A stretch of DNA of 64,000 nucleotides, from the NCBI RefSeq assembly GCF_050908995.1, contig NC_135133.1:9466001-9530000 (forward strand). Reading direction: 5' to 3'. The position numbers and the translations under genes are program-made. Source of the DNA: Andrena cerasifolii (lineage: Eukaryota; Arthropoda; Insecta; Hymenoptera; Andrenidae). Below the pieces are notes generated by a model that had not been told where the DNA came from, made no database searches, and saw only the letters and a program-made list of their open reading frames with translations. This document shows positions 51,180 to 61,880 of this stretch, piece after piece. Position 1 is the stretch's first letter, and every line of letters starts with the position of its first letter.

Positions 51180-51388
51180 CTGAAGGCAGTGTCTCCTGGC
51201 GAGCCAGCCGATGTGCTGGAGCTGCGGCGGATCCGGGAGCGCCGAGGCGAGCCGCAACGCCTTCAGGGTGAGGGCTGCCAGGGCTGAGTGCAGAGCGTTG
51301 AACCAGACGTTCGCCTCCGCGTTGTCTGCGGCCCTCAGCCAGCACTCGTGCACGCCGTCTGGGGAATGCAGTTCCAGGATCCGTCCCT
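51180..51388 (-). CDS. syntrophin (Syn1-like) exon, second half of split PH1
   Basis: This 209-nt exon begins with AG completing a Glu codon begun upstream, then GRILELHSPDGVHECWLRAA, DNAEANVWFNALHSALAAL, a helical LKALRLASALPDPP stretch, and HIGWLARRHCLQ. ELHSPDG followed by a cysteine strand, then A.VWF.ALH.A and HIGWL is the C-terminal part of the PH1 domain that in syntrophins is interrupted by the PDZ domain. The Trp of the PH helix is present. The acceptor is TTCTGCTTTCAG and the donor GTACGT, leaving phase 0 that matches the next exon at 18677. Split PH1 together with PDZ contributes lipid and partner binding in the family; here only the second half is seen. Confidence 0.95.
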
Positions 51389-52078
51389 CTGAAAGCAGAA
51401 CGGCGCAAATCGGGGATAAGGATCTATCTCGTGGATCCAGACTTTAATATTTCCCTGACTAAACAGGGAAGCGCAAGCACGAGCTCGCCGCGCGTTCTAC
51501 AAGCCTCGCTGTCGCGAAACCTTGTCCCCCGAGCGTGAATATTTACCTCGAGTCTAGGAGCAGGAAGCTTTCGACGCCTGCATGGAAGAGTGCCAGAGCG
51601 AGCGCAGCCCCCGAAACGGCCGGGGGAGAAGTATCGAGTTTCCGATCGAAAGGAAATTACGCTCGAGATAAAAGCCCTTTTCCCTCCTCCCTTCCGCGGA
51701 GAAGAACGTTAATAAATTTACGCGATGAAATAGGAAGCTCCGAGCCGCGTCCTCGAGCACCCCCACCGCCGTCCTTCGCTCTCGCCCACGGGAGGGTTTA
51801 AAATTATTGCCCGTGCAGCTGGGTGTCCGGCGAACTTCGCCAGCTCGGCGAGCCACCCCAAGCACGCGTGCAAACAGAACCTGCGTCTAGTGACCGCTGC
51901 ATCGGTGGCTGCGTCCCTTTCGAGGGCATCTGCGTCAATATTTGTAGGGGAAGCCTTGCGAAAAACGCGGCAGCCCATCGAAATTGTTAGCCGAAGGGTA
52001 CCGGGGGAGTATTTAAAGCCAGACGCGAGACGAGTCTCGTGGAAGCGGGAGAGTGTCTTTCGATTGAAGCGAGGCACA

Positions 52079-52089
52079 CCCCCCCCCCC
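52079..52089. repeat. poly-C run
   Basis: Eleven C bases in a row on the plus strand. Confidence 0.9.
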
Positions 52090-52753
52090 AGCCCTTAATA
52101 TCGTTCCTCGGATGCAGGCGGGGGTCGCGGAGAGGCTATCCGGTTTCGGACTAAATAGTTTCCGCACGAGGGCCCCGGGAACGCTATAAAGGCGCCATAT
52201 AACTTGGCGAATGGATGACAACTCAATTTCAAGTTGAGCCTGACGTTGCTCGCGTGCTCGCCCCGTCGAGGGCCACGCTTCTCGTTGCCCTTGGCAGCTT
52301 GCGAGCGAGGGATGTAGCTTCTGTCGTGCCGATACGCGCGTTTGATTGTCGACAGAGCACCACGGTTCATCGACGTACGCGTGAACCGTGTCTGGAACCA
52401 GGGGAATCGGAGGGTGGGCTGTTGAGAGGGTATTACGCGAGGCTGGCGATGGGGGCTTCTTCGGGATTACCTGTTTAAAACTTCTTGTCACTTTGCAACG
52501 CTTTCTTTAACAATCCATTCGGGGTCTATTGTTTTTTAGAATAGGACGTAATGCGTTGAGAAGAGAAATTGCGAAACGTTCGAACCATCGAGACTAGACA
52601 GGGCCATCGGCGTATCGTTGTGTGTAGGTTAAAGGATACTATGAACTATCAAATTTTGCGTATAAATTTCAGAATACTTCGTAATTACTTAGTAATTTGT
52701 CAGAATAAATTTGTACCGTAATAAGCTTAATAATTGGTTTATTTTTCTAAGCT

Positions 52754-52789
52754 GATCAGGAATTGGGTTCCGATCAGGAACTGGGTCCT
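52754..52789. repeat. 18-bp tandem duplication
   Basis: GATCAGGAATTGGGTTCC is followed directly by GATCAGGAACTGGGTCCT, two copies with three differences. Confidence 0.85.
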
Positions 52790-53820
52790 TGACGGTAAGT
52801 ATTTCGTTTCAAATTGTGCGCGGTGTTTTCCTCGATCACCCCCATCACCTGCTTCTCATTCTGGAACATCAGTTTCACATCTTTGGGCTGTTGCGCGATA
52901 TCACAGTGCAGGAGAGGTGGTCAGAGAATCGCGAAGCCTTACAAACTTCAACCAAAGCGACGCTCTGCCACAACATAATGCAAGGGCTTTAGAATAGAAA
53001 ACGGTCCCTAATGTCTCTTCTTTTAAAATCTCTGCAAACAACCCTTCTGTGCGTAAATGCTTGAAGATTGTTCCTCGAGCGACGCAGAGGAAGAAGGAAG
53101 AAAAAGAAGCTACCAGACGCGACACGAGACTGCAGCAAACAGGCGCGCACGCGAGCTGATACCGAAATCACGCTAAACGCGGCCACCGCGGCGAGGATCG
53201 TCTAAACACCGCCTCGTATCCGGTTACCATCCTCCCTTGGCCAGCCCCGAGCGGAAGGGGTGCAGCGGGGGGCGGCGAAGCGGAAGACAGGCAGCGAAAG
53301 CAACGGTAATAAACGTCCGCCGTCTCTTATACAAAGTATCCACTTCCACGTTCGTTTCTCTTGCAGCCTTTAAAGCGATAACGAACGTTACCAGCTCTCC
53401 GAGGGGTGCTGCGCCATTTCCAACCGGAGGAAACATTTCGTTGGCGACTAAGGCGAAGCTGGCGCGGTAAACACGGAAAAATATTCGGACGATGCAGTGG
53501 GGACGGGGCAGAGGATTTCTTCCCGGAGGGTTGGTTGACCTTAATCGCGCGAGGAATGCGACTAAGAGGATCGGAAGCTGAGCCGCGCGGTGAAATATAA
53601 GGGCTGCGCGCGCGCGCTTCTACTTATCGCGTTAATTTCCTTGTTTTGTGGGTGCGAGAAAGCCGAGGAGGCAATCTCCTAGGCTTGCCGGCGCGAGGAA
53701 TGAACGTTTAGAAGAGATATGCGCGACGAGTGATTGTTTAGATTGAATGTCGATCGCGATCGGATATGATTCTGAGAATGCACGTGGAGATGGTGGACGG
53801 ATGTGTGCGGTATGCATGGA

Positions 53821-53844
53821 TGTGTGGTGTGTGTGTGTGTGTGT
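53821..53844. repeat. (GT)n microsatellite
   Basis: TGTGTGGTGTGTGTGTGTGT-type run with one interruption. Confidence 0.9.
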
Positions 53845-55507
53845 TTTGGAAAAGCGTGAGGTGATGGCTCATCGAAGAGCGGGTCACCAGAACAAATGTA
53901 TGTAATGCTTGTACTAGTAATATGAATGACTAGAATAAATATTATTTTTTTATAATAAATTCATGATTCTTTCCTAAATATGATCCCAATAATATCGTCG
54001 TTCCAGTGCAACAATGACGCAATCGCAAATACGTAATTTTCCAGGAGACGAAGATAGAGGAAAGACTAGATATGTCTGATACTAGTAGCACATTTATCTA
54101 AAAATTTGTAAATTTGTAGTTACATGATTGTTGCACCGGAACAGCGAGCGTCACTGCGAAGCACAATATGGGTGAGGGCCTCGCGGTCGAAAGACTGTGA
54201 AGTAGTATTAGTGAAATATCGGTGTGAGTCAGAAATGACTCCGGCTCCGGAGGCCGAGGTGCGGTAGAGCGAGGGTTAAATATATAATAAACTAACTAGA
54301 GTTACGCGAGTCATATAATTATTCACCCTGCGTCTGATCCAGTCGCTTTCCAATCGCACAGTTTTTACGTAAAAACACACTGAATGTACTCTGAGACTGA
54401 ATAACAGCGAATTAAAAAGTGAAGGTAAACAGATAACGAGTTCGAGAACCTCTTCACCTGCCGAGTGGATATTAATAATGCAAAATGAACGTAGCTACCT
54501 TCGCAAGAAGCACGCTAAATCGCGCCCATTTAACTCCACCTGGAAACATACCGGTCCCTCGAGGAGCCAAGAAGAGGCATCAGTATCAGCCGCAAAGTGT
54601 CCAAAGGAGAGCCCCAGGGGGTGTCGTGGATCGTAAAACACAGCTGCAAACGGCGCTGTCGTCCAAGTGAAAGGTGGTGACGCTCCCCGGCTCAAAGAGC
54701 AGGCGTCAAAGGTTCCTCTCGTCGAATCGCGGCCTGTTTAATCGCTCGCGACAGGCGTCGAAGTTCGTCTAACTAACGAAATAACGGCGCCCGGTTGGCA
54801 CTGGCGCGTCGTCACCGCCTATCCATTTGTCAGCTTTTCTATCCACCCTCTCGCCACCCCCCGCCGCTATCCCGTGCACAGCGTGACCCGGTAATCTCTC
54901 GGTTCCGGTGTTGTGTATCTCCGCGTAATTTGCACGCCTTTGACCGGCCATCCGTCGACGGCGTAAAACCGAGCCACCGTCGACGATTCCTTTGTTCCCG
55001 GGCCCGCGGCTCAAAAACAGGGTGATGAGGTTAGTAAATTAGAGGGACTGCGAGGGGAGGGAAAAGCCACGAGCGAGAGGATTCGTCTCACCGCCGAACG
55101 ATTTCTTCGTCCGCTTCCTCCTCCTCGTCTTCGCGAGAGGAGGGGGCAGAGACCCCCAAGGGATTTTTCTTCCGTTTGAAGACGGTAAAAAGATTTATGG
55201 CCAACCCTTTCTTCCGTCCACCGACTTTAATTCAAATTTCCTGTTGCGAGATTTCCCCTCGTTTCCTCGGGACACTCGGACCATTCCCTGCGCCGCCTTT
55301 CCGTGCTTTTCTTGCGCTGCCTGCGGTCGCTTTGCCTTTCTTTCTGGACGCGGCTGGAAAGTGGGTTAGGGGTAGGGGTTCAAGAAGAGTTTCCGATTTT
55401 CTTGGCTATTGAATTCGGGCTCGGTGGCTTGCGTTTGAAATGACTGAGCGAACCGATGAATGTGTATGCTTCTTTTTGATACTCCGTGGAGGAAGTTCGT
55501 TCCGTTC

Positions 55508-56231
55508 CACAGTGGGGACATTTTGCGATTTTATGGCCAAAACTACAGCAATGAAATTTTTTAATTTTACAAATTTGATACAAATGTCAATTGAAGAACT
55601 GTATCCATTTTCGTGGTCACAAACCTGAAAACTTATTTTTAATGTATGAAATTCCGCACTTTTACGTTCGAATATATGAGAAACTAAACTTAAATTGGAT
55701 CGTGTTTAAAAAATGCATATAATTACAAGATTAGCAACTATTAGCAATTAATAATTGCACTTATAGAATCAAAATAGTCGAACGTAAAATAGAAATGAAA
55801 ATCATTGCAGGATATTATGGGATTGATAACTATTTTATGTATTGAAAATTGATTCTTATATGAAAAGGTTATTTCTAAAACACTACTTTAAAAATTGTAT
55901 AAATTACGTATTAAAAACCTAAACATAATTAGTTTGAGGACAGAAAGATATCTTAAGCACCACCAGGAATTCAATCCATGCCTTGAAATTATTTTGAGAA
56001 CTTTGGATAACACAATATAAGTGTTTGAAGCAACTTGAAAATCTGGATTAATTCTATCCGATCGGTCTAACCTCACGTGAACATAAACATTAGCGAGTCT
56101 ATTGTATTAAAACATTTGATGGCATTTGATACTCATATTAGTTCTTCAATTGGCATTTGCATTTATTTCGTCGAATTGAAAAATTTACTCTTGTGGTTTT
56201 GGCCATAAAATCGCGAAATTTCCCCACTGTG
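55508..56231. mobile_element. Transib-like non-autonomous element with CACAGTG ends
   Basis: The left end CACAGTGGGGACATTTTGCG and the right end (reverse complement CACAGTGGGGAAATTTCGCG) form inverted repeats that continue through ATTTTATGGCCAAAAC and, more loosely, to CAATTGAAGAACT about 110 bases in. The 5-bp CGTTC is duplicated on both sides (55503-55507, 56232-56236). Transib transposons are known for ends starting CAC...TG, resembling the RAG recombination-signal heptamer CACAGTG, and for 5-bp target duplications; both features are visible. The 724-bp interior is AT-rich with no transposase I recognise, so it would need a transposase from elsewhere. The superfamily call is inference from ends and duplication length. 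Confidence 0.75.
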
Positions 56232-59017
56232 CGTTCTGATGATTCAAATGTGTTCTTTTATTTCCACGTTCCTCAGACACCCTTCATCGTTCCCTTCTCC
56301 GTCGACGGTAGAAACGCAGCCTTTGCGAGGCTTTTAAAAAGCTCCCCCGTGCAACGAAAATCACCCGTGTTCCGCGACACCGTCGCGACTCGAACGCGAC
56401 TCGTCCCACGTGTCCTCCTGCGACGCGTTCGCGTAGTAGCTAAACGCCACTTACGACTTGCGCGTAATTCACGTTACGCACTGATGGATTTCCCTTTCCC
56501 GCTGCTACTTCTCCATTCCTTCCTCCTTGTACTTCCCAACTTTCCAAGGGAATCCTTTTACCTTCGAATCTTTTCCCCTTTTCCTTCTTCCTCCGCACCA
56601 GCGCCCGCATTCTTCAGACCCTTTCCCTTAAAAGTTTCTCCCTTTTAATCCTTCTCCGCTGCTTTCCCCTCTCACCTATCGGCCTCAATAGATCTTTAAC
56701 GTTAATGACAGACTCACTGTCCGCGGGACGCGTCGTTAAGCGTGACTCCACCCGCGGCGTTTCACCCCCCGAAGCCTCTTTTTCCGCCGCTCGACCGCGC
56801 GAATTCCCGCCTTTCGGTTTCACGTTTCCCTTAGTAATGTTATCCCCGACGTCTGACTAATAGACTGGATCCCCTTCGCCAGAAAACCACGTAACCGAGC
56901 ACCTTTTGTTCCCCTCCCGAGCCACCCTCACCGCGCGGAAAGTCAGACGATAAGGTTGAGAAGTCGACACGGCTCCGTTCGCTATTTCGCCTCCGCCTTT
57001 CCCTCCTCGAATTTTTCGCTGCGCACCGGCTTGCCGCCCCCGCGACCACCCCCAAACCCTGCTTTCCATATACCCCTAGCGCGTACGAAATATTCGCAAT
57101 TACAGAATTGGCGGGAACACGCGGCTCTAATCTCCGCCGAGGTCGAATTCCGCGCAAATAACTCGGCAAAGGGCGGGCCCTGAAAAATACGCGAGGGTCG
57201 AGCGGCAGCTCGAGAGCCGCGAAAAAACCCGACCAACTTTTAATTCGCCATTTCGTTTTGATCCATCGACCGCGAGAAACGCCGGGCAAACCGAGCGGAG
57301 GTACGAAGCCTCTATCCCCTCGGTCACGCCGTAATACCGCCCCAAACCGTTCGAAATTTCCAGCTTCCGCCGGGTTAATTTCGACAATCGCGCGACCGGG
57401 AACAGTTTTTAAAGTGCATTAAGCGAGATCCCCGCTCGAGGATCCTGTCGGCAACTTTTTCCCCGCCGCCCTTCAGCCGCCCGATTCCGCTCGTCTGGCT
57501 TCAATTTTGTTCGCCCCCTGTTTCGTCCACTCCGCGCGCCTAACCGACAATCGCGACGAGGGAGGATCATCCGCAGGCCACGATTTTTCTACTCGCAGGC
57601 GCGTCATCGCTCGCGCGTTCACCCTGTGTGCTTAAGAACGACACTGTAACGAACTCGTTTGCTGTAGGAAAAAGCCAGGCAACCGGTGCCGCGCGTACCC
57701 GCCATTTATCCCGCCCTCCAAAGAAAAAGAAACAACACCGTTGGATTTCTTTGGCTGGAAGCTCGGCGACGCTTTCAGCGCGGAGTGACTCGTCGACGCT
57801 CCCTGGAAAGGAGAAACCTTTCCCGCGGTAAATCCCAGCCATCCACCCCCGCCGCTGCTCCCCAAACCCCGGGGTCCTTTTTTTAATCTTTTAAAAGGAT
57901 GAGGAAAGAAGCGCGGGGAGGGTGAAAGCGATTCCTCGCGACGGGTTACAGGGCCCGCGTTTCAAGGCAACTTCGAGGCGCGTGTCACGTTGCATTCGCT
58001 TAGAATGGTAATTCGCCCAGTCGCCGCGATAAATGGGGGACGTATGCCTTTGATCGCGGAGGACCGATTTTTTTTTGGGGACTCCATAGGTTTCTGTGGG
58101 TATTTATCAAAGTTCGCGAGAATATTCTAAAAGTTTGGAGAAAGGGAGAGTTCTCTTGCGAATTCAATGGTTCTCGTGTTGGAAATTGTACGAACTGTGA
58201 TGCTGGGCATAAACTTTAAGTGCGTCGTTACAGGAGCATGTTACGTATAGAATTTTACCAACGCTGCAGCCCCAATGTCCTTTGACAGGACGTCTCGAAT
58301 TAACTGTACAATAATCCCTGATTACTATCCCGGGTGGTCACGGCTGCCGAAACCCCGAAAGTGCACGGACCAGAATTCCGCGATGCACATCTGTGGTATC
58401 GGAGATCCCACAATTTCCTCTTTGTCCGAACGAATCATAGAACGCCGCGGTGCGGTGTTCGTCCCGCTTCCCATTCGTTCCTTTTTTTTTCTCCATCGCG
58501 GCGGACGAATCGTAACGATACCATTGGGAGTGGAAATAAAGTAGCGGACAACCTGAGGATTTCCCTGGTCTGTGAGAGGGATTAACGCGACGAGAATTCA
58601 GGGTTCCCCGTCCCTGGTAACGGCGACTACTTTTGTAACGTAAGTACACACCGCGAAAGAGCTCGCTTCTTTTATTTAAGCGCGCAGAGCAGCGCGGTAT
58701 CGACGCACTGTGGACTTTGTAAGAATGTCGGTCGGGCTCCGTGGATAAAATCGATAAAGAGGGCTGTTCAGTGATAAGGGCGTCGGTAAGATGATTACCC
58801 GGGCACTTGTAAAGCTCTTCGATTTCCGAACGGGGTATTGGCTCGATAAACCCATCAGGAACAGTCGTTCCATGAAAGTAAATCGAACGCGGGCCGCCGC
58901 TTTGCGAGCGAGGCGCAATTCTCGGAGAGGGCTGTTCGAAAAATTAACCGACCGACATGAAGAGTGAAAAATGGAGGAGCTGTAGGCTAGGATTCGATCC
59001 TCCCATTCCCCACGTAC

Positions 59018-59093
59018 CTTCCAGTTGATACATCCAGTCGGCGGAGTCCTCGCTGCTTGTTCTACACGGCACGCAAAGCAGCAACGACTCGCT
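59018..59093 (-). CDS. probable syntrophin exon, central strand of split PH1
   Basis: This 76-nt candidate exon reads SESLLLCVPCRTSSED, then SADWMYQLE and one base, between an acceptor TTTGACACAG and a donor GTACGT. Three points support it: entry phase 0 and exit phase 1 make the joined codon Glu with the next exon (G|AG); the resulting LLLC..CR....D......E.GRILELHSPDG resembles the insect Syn1 order, where an LC..CR strand precedes ELHSPDG; and the six exons together are exactly divisible by three. Against it are the short length and weak pyrimidine tract. An in-frame stop lies upstream of the ATG at about 59126, so the frame must open at the acceptor or, less likely, at that ATG as a first exon. 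The expected N-terminal PDZ domain is not visible upstream within the window. Confidence 0.6.
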
Positions 59094-61047
59094 CTGTGTC
59101 AAACGCCAGTAGTACGAGTCAGCCATGCGTCAGACGCGGGGTATTCCCAGCGCAACCACTGCTTGGGTACAAAGTATCCTCCGACCCTCAATTCCTACTG
59201 CAAATTGTCGCCAACTGTTACGTGCACTCGACGCTTGAAATACTCCTCGCAAGTAGTTCGAGTCAATCGCATGGCAGACTGAAGCGGCTATCAGCCTTGC
59301 ACTTTCAAATATAAATGTACACATCATTCTGGGTGGAAAAGAGTACAAATTAAGTAGAATAGAATCGAGGATAGAAGATCTACAATCAACCGCTCTCACT
59401 ACTTTCCCTTTCGTTCATTCGTATACGCTCTCAGCCTGCACGCCTAGCTGGCGCGTTCCAAAAGGAGCCAGACGCAGGCAGGAAGGTAATCTGACAATCT
59501 GTGCCAAAGGGGCAGTTGTTGCACTCGTAGGTGCGCGACCTGCAGGATCGCGGAGCGTCCCAACCGTCGGCCCACTCGCTTTCCCGCGCAGCAGCCTCCC
59601 ATTCGCGTGCTCCCGGGCTTTCGAAACATCGCAGGCAATTTAGCGCCGCGAAATGAATTGTCGAGAGAGCGGCCCAATTCTCCCGCGTTCGTTGCCACGC
59701 TGCTTCGTTCGCCGCAGCAACGTGTTAATCGTCTCTTTACCACCGAAAACAGGGCAAATAAGGGTGCTTCCGTTTCGCAACGGTGCCCTGCAGTCTCTCT
59801 CCTCGATACTTTCTCGCAGTGAATTCATTGTAGATCTACGAGGATGATTATAAAAAAGGAGGTGTCAAAAGTTTCTGCGACAATTCGCGCGGGGAGAGTT
59901 TGAGGATACTCGGAGACAGTTTAGGTCCCCGTAGCCTTTTCTCGTGGTTCCTCGAGGTATCAGCGGTGATAATAGAGGGCACCAAGAATTCCCCCGTATT
60001 AGACCGAAGGTTCCCTGGGTTGCAGCACTCAGCCTGCGCACAAATCTCCCGAACGGTGAATAACTCCGGAGCTCGCAGAGGGCCGGGCCGCGTGGCTTCG
60101 GTTACAGACGCGACGGAGGAATCACCGTCGAGGCGAAATTACTACCAGGATTCCCGGCGACCCGATTACTCGTGGCGTTTCCCCGTTGGAATCGTGCATC
60201 AACGGGGCCCGACCCGGCGAAGTGCGCGCTAAGTCGCCGCGTACATGAGTTCCCCTCGTCGTCCATCTACGTCCCTATAAATACACACGTCCGGGGAAAA
60301 TAGAGAGCGGCGAGGAGAGCGGATGGAGCGCCCAGGAGGGAGGGATCCGTCGACGCGTCCTCCCTAAGCTACTTACCGTCGCCTCCACTCGCCCCCTAAG
60401 CTGACTGTACACTCCACGGTCCAGCTAAGGGGGTAAACTCGGCATCTCCAATTCAAATAAGATTTGCCAACCGTCTCGCCGTCCTTTGGCTGGGCAATGG
60501 CGTGAGAGAACACCTCGTAATCTAGCCAGCCGCAGGAATCTCCGCTGTAATCGATCCCTGAGAGGCTTGTATTCTTTGATAACGTCTCTACTCCCAGCAC
60601 CCGAACCTCCCCCCCCCAACACTGTCTCTCCGGCCCCGTCGAGCGACGATCGATGACTCCGGCGAATGCTGGAAGGGACGTGTTTCTTCGGCACACACAG
60701 ACACGCCCGGGGAGCCACGACGAGATCGATGGGTCGAGTGGATCTGATTTTGGTCCGGGGTGTCGTCCAAGGGTTTCGAAATTTGGAAGGGAAATTAGTT
60801 TCGCTGGAATCCACGGGATCGTTTCAGGGCCCGTCGCAGACAATCTACCGCTTTTGGGTCTCCGTTGGTCCATCAGCCTTGCTGCTTGGGGGTTGTTGAC
60901 CAACTTCTTGTGTTTGGGTGCGCGAGTTACGGAGACTGCCTTGAGATTTAATGAAGGGAGGGATCTAGCAGAGTTCGATGGAGGTGGGGGAATGAACAGG
61001 GGCGGAAGAATCCCTGCAGCTTGCATTGAGAAGTGGTTGCAAACGTA
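59094..61047. other. intergenic or upstream syntrophin intron, no gene recognised
   Basis: GC-rich sequence 5' of the most upstream syntrophin exon found. Long chance frames exist, such as a 236-codon minus frame over 60373-61083 that ends near a good donor GTAAGT at about 60378-60373, but it has no motif I recognise. TATAAATA occurs at about 60277 on the plus strand without a supported gene after it. Confidence 0.5.
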
Positions 61048-61878
61048 CTGTTGCGCGATGAGAAGAAACAAGACTACCTGCAAGCTGAAATGTCACAGGG
61101 GCAAGGGGAATCGTCCGTTCGCTTCACCTTATCCGCTCCGACAAAGTCCGCCGCGTAACGAAGAACGCGAACGAAACAAATCGCGACAGAGCGAGATACA
61201 GCGACAGTGACGTTGGCGTACAGTGCGTAGACGGAGACTCAGAATATTATGTAGCTATTAAGGAAATAAACAAATTAATCAATATGGTTCTGATAAATTC
61301 TACGGATTAACAATCGTCAATGACAAGTATTGAAATGAAATAAAAGTCTCACGTTTCCTTACCCTACTAATCGTCTGAAAAGCTGCTGTCGTCTTCATCG
61401 TCTTCGTTCGCTTCTTCGCAATATCAAAATTGTGCGTAATATTTTTTATTATTATTTTGTTCTCCCGAGAACAGTGAAATTTTTGTCTACACTTCGTGGT
61501 CGTTTTTTCCCTGCCGATGGTAGAGCCCCTTTTTTAGGATGATTTGATTTTTCTTTTGAAATTTCGGTGATGGTTGATTTCGAGAAACCAGTACATTCTG
61601 CAGCACGAGCATTTGGCACGTGTAACGGAAGAAGAATTGTTCATTTGTAATGCTTCCTCTGTGCATTTCTCTGATATTCTTTTTACCACGGTCCGCGCAT
61701 CGCTACGGATCGTTTGTTCTTTTTTATGCGTGGCCATTATACATATGTACAGTAAATAAATACGTATTAGTAATAAAACTATAGTGCGCTACACTACCAC
61801 TACACTAGCGGGAGATTCCCCTTGCCCCTGTGACATTTCAGCTTGGAGGTAGTCCTGTTTCTTCTCATCTCGCAATAG
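61048..61878. mobile_element. internally deleted IS630/Tc1-type transposon
   Basis: Inverted ends of about 65 bases (CTGTTGCGCGATGAGAAGAA at the left, CTATTGCGAGATGAGAAGAA at the right in reverse complement) share GACTACCT(G/C)CAAGCTGAA, ATGTCACAGGGGCAAGGGG and AATC. TA lies at both borders (61046-61047 and 61879-61880), as expected for a TA-targeting element. The 831-bp element is far shorter than an autonomous copy and holds only the two ends of a transposase gene on the minus strand (see the pseudogene). Confidence 0.85.
61367..61737 (-). pseudogene. transposase remnant (N- and C-terminal ends only)
   Basis: From ATG at 61737 the minus strand reads MATHKKEQTIRSDARTVVKR then ISEKCTEEAL. 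After a frame change it gives CTGFSKSTITEISKEK and GKKRPRS. The order RS.AR.VV....EKC.EEA, then TGFS.STI..I, then GKKR.R matches the N-terminal helix-turn-helix region of a common insect DDE transposase family of the IS630/Tc1 group, as I recall it. Further on, an acidic tail EDDEDDSSFSDD ends in TAG at 61369-61367, typical of such C-termini. The catalytic core is missing, and a frame change plus internal stops separate the parts, so it cannot be functional. Confidence 0.7.
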
Positions 61879-61880
61879 TA

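Larger units (their letters stand above)
51389..59017 (-). other. 7.6-kb syntrophin intron (if the upstream exon is correct)
   Basis: The acceptor TTTCAG is at 51394-51389 on the minus strand; the matching donor GTACGT is proposed at 59017-59012. The interval contains the Transib-like element (55508-56231), a GT microsatellite (53821-53844), a C-run (52079-52089), a small tandem duplication (52754-52789) and an AT-rich island at 53880-54130 with a short imperfect hairpin. I see no other exon. If the exon at 59018-59093 is wrong, this is simply part of a larger intron. Confidence 0.65.

Noticed and set aside
52789..52992. Plus-strand frame DHPHHLLLILEHQFHIFG as a transposase relic
   Set aside because: No recognisable catalytic or DNA-binding motif and no inverted ends nearby; kept only as a curiosity.
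60277..60284. TATAAATA as a plus-strand promoter
   Set aside because: No gene follows on the plus strand, and such words are common by chance.
60373..61083. 236-codon minus-strand open frame ending near a GTAAGT donor, as a first syntrophin exon
   Set aside because: I see no PDZ or PH sequence, the end runs into transposon sequence, and a donor of this kind is expected by chance several times in the window.
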